From: Rugalucina vietnamica
Taxonomy: Eukaryota > Mollusca > Bivalvia > Lucinida > Lucinidae
Direction: 5' to 3'
DNA length: 64,000 nt
Assembly: GCA_964017185.1 (NCBI GenBank)
Contig: OZ024874.1
Location: forward strand, 15,991,957 to 16,055,956
Shown here in pieces: positions 12,201 to 24,200 of the stretch. Numbering within the stretch: position 1 is the first letter of the stretch; every line of letters starts with the position of its first letter. A model generated the notes under the pieces. The model had not been told where the DNA came from, did no database searches, and saw only the letters and a list, made by a program, of their open reading frames with translations. A program made the translations under genes and the position numbers.

Positions 12201-15200
12201 GGAGTTTATATCAGGAAGGAGTGGTTTGGGATTGAAGATGGGCAAATTTCGTCAAATAAGTACAGAGTTATGGCCCTTGATTTACTTTAAAATTTCATTT
12301 CCGTGCTCTATCTTGAGCATTTATTGACCAATTTTGTTCAAACTTTGTATAGGAGTTCATATTAAGAAGGAGTGGTTTGGGATTGTAGATGGGTAAATTT
12401 CGTCAAATAAGTACAGAGTTATGGCCCTTGATTTACATTAAAATTTTGTTTCTGGGCTCTATCTTCAGCATTTATTGACCAATTTTCTTCAAACTTTGTA
12501 TAGGAGCTAATATTAGCAAGGAGTGGTTTGGGATTGAAGATGGGTAAATTTTGTTGAATAAGTACAGAGTTATGGCCCTTGACTTATATTAAAATTTCGT
12601 TTCCGGCCTATATCTTGGGCATTTATAGACCAATTTTCTTCAAACCTTGTATAGGAGTTCATATTAGGAAGGAGTGGTTTGGGATTGGGATTGGGATTAT
12701 TTCGTCAAATAAGTACAGACTTATGGCCCTTGATTTACGTTAAAATTTCATTTTTGGGCTCTATCTGGAGCATTTATTGACCAATTTTCTTCAAATTTTG
12801 TACAGGAGTTTATATCAGGAAGGAGTGGTTTGGGATTGAAGATTGGTAATTTTCGTCAAATAAATACAGAGTAATGGCCCTTGATTTATGTTAAAATATT
12901 GTTTTTAGGCGCTGTCTTGAGCATCTGTAGACCAATTTGCTTCAAACTTTGTTAAGGAGTTCATATCTGGAAGATGTGGTTTGGTATTGTAGATTAATGC
13001 CGTGCATTTGTACCAAATTAAATTTGCGTGGTGGGGTATCATGCATGCCTGCAGCGCTTTTATTTGCTCAGTGCAAAGTAGACATGTTTAAGTATCTTCG
13101 AAATAAAAATAAGAAAAAATTATCGAGCCTTTTAAAATCACCTTTACGGTCGGTACCATCCTTAAGTGCAGAGTAAAAAGCAAACTGGTACCAACTGTGT
13201 ACAAACTGTCTTATTTCCAGCCCTTTTAATCACTGTTGTTGAGCAGTTCTGTTTGTGTCTAACCTGGATGAAATCTTGATTTTCATGGAAACAGTTCACA
13301 GACGACTTACTTTATCTGCTATCATACAGATAGACCATACAGTCCCTGTATGGGCCTCTATTCTCTGTAGAAGACTCAGTGACTTACTTTATCTGCTGTC
13401 ATACAGATAGACCATACAGCCCATGAATGGGCCTCTATATTCTGTAGAAGACTCAGTGACTTACTTTACCTGCTGTCATACAGATAGACCATACAACTCC
13501 TGTATGGGCCTCTATATTCTGTAGAAGACTCAGTGACTTACTTTATCTGCTGTCATACAGTTAGACCATACAACTCCTGTATGGGCCTCTATATTCTGTA
13601 GAAGACTCAGTGACTTACTTTATCTGCTGTCATACAGATAGACCATACAACTCCTGTATGGGCCTCTATATTCTGTAGAAGACTCAGTGACTTACTTTAT
13701 CTGCTGTCATACAGATAGACCATACAACTCCTGTATGGGCCTCTATATATTGTAGAAGACTCAGTGACTTACTTTATCTGCTGTCATACAGATAGACCAT
13801 ACAGCTCCTGTATGGGCCTCTATGTTCTGTAGAAGACTCAGTAACTTACTTTATCTGCTGTCATACAGATAGACCATACAACTCCTGTATGGGCCTCTAT
13901 ATTCTGTAGAAGACTCAGTGACTTACTTTATCTGCTGTCATACAGATAGACCATACAGCTCCTGTATGGGCCTCTATGTTCTGTAGAAGACTCAGTAACT
14001 TACTTTATCTGCTGTCATACAGATAGACCATACAGCTCCTGTATGGGCCTCTATGTTCTGTAGAAGACTCAGTAACTTACTTTATCTGCTGTCATACAGA
14101 TAGACCATACAGCTCCTGTATGGGCCTCTATATTCTGTAGAAGACTCAGTAACTTACTTTATCTGCTCTCATACAGATAGACCATACAGCTCCTGTATGG
14201 GCCTCTATATTCTGTAGAAGACTCAGTAACTTACTTTATCTGCTGTCATATAGATAGACCATACAGCCCCTGTATGGGCCTTTATATTCTGTAGAAGACT
14301 CAGTGACTTACTTTATCTGCTGTCATACAGATAGACCATACAGCCCCTGTATGGGCCTCTATATTCTCCAAAAGACTTCCACTACCAATGTCTAGTATCT
14401 GTAGTTTACCACTCTACAAAGAAAAAATAACAAACTGATTTACAGTGAATAATTGACAAAAAAAAAACAACAAAAAAAGCACATTGTTGCACAGAGGATA
14501 GTTAAGAGAAACATGAATGGAATAGACTGTTTCAAAAACAAACAGAAAATAAATATCAATCTCAGGGCAGCACGTCAGACTACCTAGAAAAGCTGCAAAG
14601 GAGCTTGTAATCAGATCAGATAAAATCTCCAAGAAAACAAAATGTTCCAGATGATTGAGCGGATTTTGCACCGGCTTCAATATGACTGAGCTAGTACGTC
14701 AAGTGAGCCATGATGCAAAAAAAAAAGGTCTTCGGGGTTTCAGACCAGGTCTGACACAGACCAACCTGTACAGTCACAGAAGCAGGCTAGAAGCTTGAAA
14801 TTTCTGATTTAAGAAGAAGAGAGATTGTACTATCCGTGGAGTGAAAACAAAGGCGCTGATCAGCTTCGCAGTTACTGCGAAGCTGATACTGCGAATCTGA
14901 TCTGTGCCTTTGTTTTCTCATATGCAGAAATCCCATTTTCTCACCATGCGGCTCAAGTAACCCTACCTTTGAGCCAATAATAACATGTCTGTCTCCTGGA
15001 GCAAACACTGAACACAGGGCATAGTCACACGACATGGTTCTGATACACTGCAGGGATGACCTGAAAGAAACAGTCACGATTTAAGTTCTTTTTCTCAGGC
15101 AACAGTTATCTTCCTATTCTTAACTGAAAATGTATGCAGGCATGTAAGCAAGCTCAAATGTCAAATCAAGATTTGGTTCAATTTATCAGACACAGTTGAA

Positions 15201-18200
15201 TGGCAAGCCTTCCACGGGCAGTTTACTAGTATTAAGTTCCTATTTACTTGCCACTAATACTTACAACCTGCTCTGCGTTGGTTTGGTTGCTTTTAAAAAG
15301 GACCTGATGAGACACAGCCACCACATGCTGTTAAAACATCTCTATTCAGACCAATGCACCAAGGCGTTAGCTTAATGCCTACCTTTTCCATATTTTCACT
15401 TACTCGACACTGTCTGAATGCAACGATTTATTGTTTGAACTTACTACAAGTGAGTATCCTGACATCACTTTGTTGCCCCAACAGACCGGTGCCCAAAGGT
15501 GAGGGTACAGGGCAGGAAACAGTAATCTTAACCTTAATACATACCTATTCCATATTTTGACAGACTCAGCACTCCCCGACAGCAGGGCTGTATTGTCAGA
15601 ACTGAAGCTGAGGGTTCGTACATCACTCTGGTGTCCCAACATAGACAGGTGCCCCAGGGCAGGGGGCTGGGACTTCTTCTCTGCTAGGTTCAGGGAACAG
15701 TAGCCTAGCTTGTTGTTGTTGTGGAGGGTCAACACCTTATAAGAAACATAAAATACATAATATCTTAATGCCTTGCAACATCTTAGGATTTTTATTTATT
15801 TTATAGTTAATGTCCCTGTCAAAAAAATTTCTGTCATGTCGGGATGAAGCCATTCATTCTCCGGTATTAACCGGTTGCATAGGGAGTAAATTTGTCTTGC
15901 TCAAAAACACAACTGGGCATCAGTCTGGTTTGAAACCCAACATCATTATCCATGCTATCAGTATGCCACCACTATGCTCCCCTTGCTTTAAATTGCATGA
16001 TTACAAATCATTTGGGTCTAATCACTTATTGAGAACATATTTCAAGTTTTTCCAATTACCATTAAACACCTCAATCTAAATCTAACAACTTTATTTGCCA
16101 CTATTTTAACAGTCAATTGCTTTAACAGATACCTTAGTTGTCTTTAGAATGCCTCTATATTCCATAGCAACATATACATGAAATATTTTCCCAGCTATTT
16201 TTATTGCCATTTGTATTGATATCTTAATTACTTATAACCACCTCTAGATTACATGGTACCATCAACATAAGATATATTTCCTACCATATGCATATGCAAG
16301 CAGACTGTCTAGATATGTTTAGGTACCTTTAAAACACCTCTGGCTTCCATGGTAACATCAACATAAGATATTTTTCCCGCCATTTTTACTGCCGTCTGCC
16401 TAGATATCTCATCCTCAAGAGTTATCTTAGCTTCTTCTGTGTCTGCTTCCTGGCTCTCTTCTGCTCTGAATATATTCATAACATTTATATTACAAAAACA
16501 TGACCATGCAATATCTGTAAAAATTGAAAACCAGAGGACCATTGGTCCTGAGAACGCTCACCTGAAGCCTGATCTTGGAGTATTAAGTCATCATGAAATG
16601 ACCCTGACCTTGAATACTCACACACCTTTATTGACTTCATAAGTTGTCTGCATCTGCAAAGTTTCAGGGGTTGGTAACTCAAAGCCATCTTAAGCTTAAG
16701 ATCAACTTACGAACAACTTGAGTATATCTTAGGGATTATGGTGAAAAACTGAAAAGGACCTTAAGTAACGGTGACAACTTAACAGCATCGTAACTTTGGC
16801 GACATCTTATCTTGGTGGCACCTTTCATTTGAAAAAAGTTCCGACAGCTTAGTGTAACTGGAATAGCAATGGCGTAAATTTTAAGGTGGTCATCTTAAGT
16901 TTGTCGTAAGTTGGGGAATTTACGATGCCTTCGAGTTACTGGGCCCAGGTCTCAGGCTGCAATAGTTTCCAAACCCAGTGATTTCTGAGAAAACCAAAAT
17001 TTTAATTTTGATATTTAAATGACCTTGGGTCAAGGTCCAGAAATTACCTTGGCCTTCATTAATTACCTACCTTCATTGACTCCATTAGTTGAATGCATCT
17101 AGCAACTTTCAGGTCTCAGGCTGCAACAGTTTCCAAAATATCCAATGTTTTTGCCTTTTCCCATGTAAAAGCCTATGTTTCCAAAATTGACCTTGCCGTA
17201 AAATAGGTCAAGGTCATCCTAGGGCTGGAGTCCCAAATGCTACATACCAAGTTTCGCATAAATCGGCCAGCCGATTCTGGAGAAGAAGATTTTTGAGTGT
17301 TCTTTACCATAGTTGGGCATGGCGGCCATCTTGGTCATGTGACCTGGATTTTGCGATCAAACTTTCATTCCCCCTACCCATGGACGCTCCACATAAAATT
17401 TCACTTTGATTGGCCAAGCAATTTCAGAGAAGATCTTTGAAAAGTGTGTATGGACGACAGACTGGCCAAGGTCAAGAGATGACCTTGACCTAAATTAATC
17501 ACATACCTTCATCTACTCCATTAGTTGTTTGCATCTACCACTTTTCAGGTCTCAGGCTGCAACAGTTTTCAAAAAATCCATATATATATAGTTTTCACTT
17601 TTCCCATGTAAAAGCCTATGTTTCCAAAATTGAAATTGCCGTAAAATAGGCCAAGGTCATCCTAGGGTCATCATTTGATCAAACTATGATGGGCTGGAGT
17701 CCCAAATGCTACAAACCAAGTTTCATGAAAATCGGCCTGCCGGTTCTGGAGAAGAAGATTTTTGAGTGGTTTTTACCATATATGGGCGTGGCGGCCATCT
17801 TGGTCATGTGACCTGGATTTGGCGATCAAACTTTCGTCTCCCCTACCCATGGATGCTCCACATTAAATTTCATTATGATTGGCCAAGCAGTTTCAGAGAA
17901 GATCTTTGAAAAGTGTGTATGGACGACAGGCTGGCCAAGGTCAAGAGATGACCTTGACCTAAATTAATCATATACCTTCATCTAATCCATTAGTTGTTTG
18001 CATCTACCACTTTTCAGGCCTCAGGCTGCAATAGTTTTCAAAAAATCCATAGTTTTCACTTTTTCCCATGTAAAAGCCTATGTTTCCAAATTTGACCTTG
18101 CCGTAAAATAGGTCAAGGTCATCCAAATGTCATCATTTTATCAAACTATGATGGGCTGAAGTCCCTGATGCTACATACCAAGTTTCTTGAAATCGTTCTG

Positions 18201-21200
18201 GAGAAGAAGATTTTTGAGCGGTTTTTACCATATATGGGCGTGGCGGCCATCTTGGTCATGTGATCTGGATTTTGCGATCAAACTTGAAATGCCACTACCC
18301 AAGGATGCTCCACATAAAATTTCAACTAGATCGGCTAAGCGGTTTCAGAGAAGAAGATCTTTGAAATTGTGGACGGACGGACGACGGACGGACGGACGCC
18401 AGATCATGGCCATCCTATAAGCTCACCTTGTGAGCCTTCGGCTCAGCTGAGCTAAAAATCCATAGTTTTCACTTTTTCTCATATAAAAGCCTATGTTTCC
18501 AAATTTGACCTTGCCGTAAAATAGGTCAAGGTCATCCAAGGCTCATCATTTTATCAAACTATGATTGGCTGAAGTCCCCAATGCTACATACCAAGATTCA
18601 TAGAAATCGGCCCACCGGTTCTGGAGAAGAAGATTTTTGAAGTGTTTTTACCATATATGGGCGTGGCGGCCATCTTGGTCATGTGACCCGGATCTCGCGA
18701 TCAAACTTCAGTTCCCCCTACCCATGGATGCTCCACATAAAATTTCACTTTGATTGGCCAAGTGGTTTCAGAGAAGAAGATCTTTGAAATTGTGGACGAT
18801 GGACGGACGGACGACGGATCATGGCCATCCTATAAGCTCACCTTGTGAGCCTTCGGCTCAGGTGAGCTAAAAATCAGTGGAAAATGTGATATTTTCCTTG
18901 TTTTTGCTCAAAACACTGATTTGTGTGTACACATAAGAACTGCTGAGATGTTTTGGAGCAAAAATAAGAAAAGAATGTACACCCCTGCAGACCCCCGTTT
19001 TACTGTATAAAAGTGAGGTATAAGGGGTATACATTACACAGACATGTAAATGCAGTACTGAGACAAGACATATCATATTATTTATACACCTATTAATATA
19101 ATGGGTATCTTTTCTCACCATTGTTTTTCACATTTACAGAAATCAGTTTAGTTTATTGTAGGTATTTTCAGCAGACGAAAACAGCCATGAAGTGGTGCTG
19201 AATATCTGGCCGATTTTCAATGTATAGGCTAACCTCATTATAACTCTATTTTGGGTCCATAGAAACAGACTGTATAAGTGAACCGTGTTATATTGAGGTT
19301 AAGAATTGAACTTACCCAATTAAAATTCCAGATACGCAATTGAATGAAAAAGGGGTGCGTAAATACCCTATAGGCTAAAAAATTAATTAAGGTACTGGGT
19401 TACTTACTATAGACATATAGAAAAATAATCAATTTGGGGGCCATGACACGGCAGTGTTATATTGAAAAGCCCATCATAATGAGGAGCGTTATAATAGGCT
19501 GAAGTGTATAGAAAATCAGTATTTTACATCTTAAATCAAATACATGTATTGCTAGTTTGGCTGAGCAGCCTCATTTGAGTTGGACCCAGTTTGAAATCCT
19601 ACAGACTGGTTCAATTACAATGTGATTCACATACTTAAGCTTTTTTCTGATCTTTTTCTGTCTTTTACTGAGTTTTTTCTTCAACTCCTCCTCTGACGGC
19701 AGCTTGAAAACATCTAACATCTTATCTGTACCCTAAAGAGAATGAAAATAAGCCGAAGCATATTAGCTATGTCAGAGTTAGTATTCATGCATGTGTTAAT
19801 AAACAAGTGAGGTTATGCAACAAGTCATTAATTGTTATATATAATTGATTCAATAATATTGATTCTTTTAAAAGCTATTACTTATAATTTATATATATAT
19901 AATCAAAGGGGAGTAACCCAATTAATTAATATATATTTCTTTTTATGTTTCTACAATTTATTATCTAGAACTTTGTAGAAGAATGTCATTGATTATTTTT
20001 ATCACTGTTATATAATTTAGAAGTATAGAAAATTCTATGAGCACTTTGTGGATAATTCCAGATGAAAATGGAGTGAGTGTTTTTTTTTTTACCATAAGTT
20101 AAAAATATATTTGGACTATGTATACTGAGATCTCGAAGGGTATAGTGGACTCTCGTTTAGTCTTGATGGTCGTTGCGGCCTTGAATTCTCTCTGGAGAAT
20201 TCTAAATTCTCTTTGGAGAATTTAAAAGAACTTTCGTTTAGTTCGTTTCTTTTCTAGAGAAAAGTTTATTATATCATTCTCTAGAAACCTGGAGAATTTC
20301 CTTAGATGTATAAATATAGGTCCCAATTCAGTCGTAGGTATTCAGAAATTTGAAGTGATTTAAAGTATATAATTTTGGTTGTTTCACTAGTGTTTTGTGT
20401 GGATTAAAATATACATGTGCTCATATTCTGGTTACTGGATTGTGGACTTACATTTGAGGGACAAGGACTTATTTGACATTAACTTTGTAAGTTATTTATT
20501 TATTTATTTACTTATCTGTTTGTTTGTTTGTATGTATTTGCAGCATTTATTTGTTTGATTAAATATTGTTAAGTTTAAATTGCTTGGTTGTTTTTCGCTG
20601 TACCTGTCTAGTTACGCTAGGTCGTAACATAATCCTAACCAAATAGTTCCTGCACATTTCATTCCCCATTAACTGACAATAACTTCTTAACTCATTTAAG
20701 CCTGGCATCCCTTTTATGGGACATAGGCAAACAGAATAGCCCCAGAATGGCGTCCCATCTGGGGCTATTCTGTTTGCTTGGTGGAATTCCATCGAAAATT
20801 GAGATAAAAATTAAAAATCACTCCTAACACCCCTAAAAATGAAAGTGGACTCATCCAAATGATAATGATGGGAAAATCCATTTGTCAAATATGGGTTAAT
20901 GAAACAGCAGAAAAGGATGAACTACTGATTTTTATAACCAGTTATTTACTGAGTGAGATAATCTTAGGCCTACTGCAATACATATCAGACAGCTACCAAC
21001 TAAGCAATGTCATACTTTTGGGAAAATGGATTTACTCAGTGTTACTCACATGACATAAGATACATGTTTCTTGTTCATCGGTTACCATGGAAACCAGCCT
21101 GTCTCTACCTGACCTAAGAACTGACCCCACCTTGACACATCTCAAAATATTCTGAAAGAAGAGCTTTTTCATTACAAAGACAATCTACATTTATGCCCGG

Positions 21201-24200
21201 TGGCTACAGTCTGATATTTATGAGGATATTAAGACTTACAAGTATCTTTTTTTTTACAAAATGCTTTCAATAGTTTTTCAGTTTAATACCGATAAGCTAC
21301 CTAAGTAAAACCATAAAAATAATATTATTTTTTCCTAAGCAACTGCAAATAATACAGCGCAGACCAATATCGCATTAGCCCTTGAGGTGCTCACTAATCA
21401 GGGTCTTTACTGTTTTGTTTTTCAAGCTGCATAATTTATTTTATCATATGATGTCGCTGTTTTCCAGTGGATAACATTATAATAAACAGAGGACCAATGG
21501 TCCTGTAAACGCTCACCTGAGATCTGCAGCATATACCAATAAACATGTTTGAATATTATGGTATTTAATCCCAGTGCAGAGGCAGATGAAGCCCTTGGGC
21601 CATTTTCTTTTTCAGAATAATCAATATTTTGTCCATTTGCCAATTTCCTGCTGGCTTTTTCCTTCAAATGACATTTTAACAGTTATTCCCATTCAAATGC
21701 ATTGGCAACCCATGTTGACCTTGCCATAAACTGGGTCAAGGTCATCACAGGGTCATGATTTATATATACATTGTAGTACTTGAGCCATCGATGCTTCAAG
21801 CCAAGTTTCCTTGAAATCTGTCCACTGGTTCCGGAGAAGAAGATTTTTGAGAGATTTTTACTATATATGGGCCTGGCGGCCATCTTGGTCATGTGACCTG
21901 GATTATTTATATACACATTGATTACCCCATCCTTTAGATGCTTCACATAAAATTTGGCTTTGATTGGCCAAGTGGTTTCAGAGGAGCACATGTTTGAATA
22001 TTATGGAGATATACAAGTATATTGCCCCGGGGTGGGGGCATATGAGCCCCTGTGGTCCATTTTTTGTCAGAATCATTAATAGTCAGTCCTTTAGTCCATT
22101 TCCTGCAAGACTTTCACTTTAAATGACATTTTAATAGTTTTCCCCATTCAAATGCATTGGTGACCTATGTTGACCTTGCCATAAAATAGGTCAAGGTCAT
22201 CACAGGGTCATGATTTATATATACATTGTAGTGCTTTAGCCATCGATGTTTCATGCCAAGTTTCATTGAAATTAGTCCAACGGTTCCAGAGAAAAAGATT
22301 TTTGAAGGGTTTTTACCATATTTGGGCATGGCGGCCATCTTGGTCATGTGACCTGGATTATTTATATATACATTGGTTATCCCTTCCTATTGATGCATTA
22401 GATAAAATTTGGCTTTGATTGGTCAAGTGGTTTCAGAGGAGCAGACGTTTGAATATAGTGAAGATATACATGTATATTGCCCTGGGGTGGGGGCACATGA
22501 GCCCCTGGGGTCCATTTATTTTTCAGAATCATTAATATTCAGTCCTACTGCCCATTTCCTGCAAGACTTTCACTTTAAATGTCATTTTAAAAGTTTTCCC
22601 CATTCAAATGCATTGGCGACCTATGTTGACCTTGCCGTAAAATAGGTCAAGGTCATCACAGGGTCATGATTTATAAATACATTGTAGTGCTTTAGCCGTC
22701 AATGCTTCATGCCAAGTTTCATTGAAATTGGTCCACCGGTTCCAGAGAAAAAGATTTTTGAAGGGTTTTTAACACATATGGGCATGGCGGCCATCTTGGT
22801 CATGTGACCTGGATTATTTATATACACATTGGTTATCCCTTCCTATTGATGCTTTACATAAAATTTGGCTTTGATTGGTCAAGCGGTTTCAGAGGAGAAG
22901 ACATTTGAATATAGTGAAGATATACATGTATATTGCCCCGGGGTGAGGGCACATGAGCCCCTGGGGTCCAATTTTTTTCAGAATCATTAATATTCAGTCC
23001 TACTGCCCATTTCCTGCAAGACTTTCACTTTAAATGACATTTTAAAAGTTTTCCCCATTCAAATGCATTGGTGACTTATGTTGACCTTGCTGTAAAACAG
23101 GTCAAGGTCATCACAGGGTCATAATTTATACACACATTGTAGTGCTTGAGCCATTGATGCTTCATGCCAAGTTTCGTTGAAATCGGTCCACTGGTTCGGG
23201 AGAAGAAGATTTTTGAAGGGTTTTTACCATATATGGGCATGGTGGCCATCTTGGTCATGTGACCTGGATTTCTTATATACACATTGGTTCCCCCTTCCTA
23301 TAGATGCTTCATATAAAATTTGGCTTTGATTGGCCAAGCGGTTTCAGAGGAGAAGATCTTTGAAATTGTGGACGGACGACGGACGGACGGACGGACGCCG
23401 GATCATGGCCATCCTATAAGTTCACCTTGTGAGCCTAACGGCTCAGGTGAGCTAAAAAGTGTTATGACCACACGTATTAACACTTTTGTGGGAATATGTT
23501 ACGTCATTGAAGAAGTCTGTAACAACAATGTAAATTTTCATTGAAAATATGTCCACTTTGAAGGTGATGAAATCATAATTTTAAGGTCATATAATAAAAC
23601 AAATCCTACACTTGTTTAATAAATTTCATATGAAATTACCATTCATGTAAGATCCTCTATATATCACACCATAGTAAACTGTCTATATTAAGTGTATAAA
23701 GTAATTTAATCACAGAGTTTCATGGTAAACCTACCAATTCATCATCATCCTCATCATCGTCAAGTTGATTTTCTGTATCTAACCTGGACCGTTTAGCTTT
23801 CGGACCATCGATTTTTTCCTGGAATTAAAGCATAAGACATACAACAATTATTTTACATTTTGGCATATTCATTATTGTAAAGTATCCATTTTTACTGGAC
23901 AGGCAAATGATGTTCCTGTCAATGAACTTAACCCATATTTGATGGATGGATTTTCCCATCATTATCATTTGGGGGAGTCCACTTTAATAGATAGAGGCTT
24001 CGGGTGTGATTTTAAAATTTTATTCAATTTTTCGATGAAATTCCTCTAAGCAAACAGAATAGCCCCAGATGGGACACCACATTCTGCGGCGTCACATCTG
24101 GGGCTATGCTGTTTGCCTATGTCCCACAAAAAGGACACCAGGCTTAAATAAGTTAATTGCATTAGATAGTTAAATTGAATGGCTAAATCTCAATTTTGCA

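Noticed and set aside
13301..14385. CRISPR-like regular repeat
   Set aside because: The repeats are directly adjacent with no unique spacers, and the unit is recognisably WDR3 exon 11 sequence in a eukaryotic intron.
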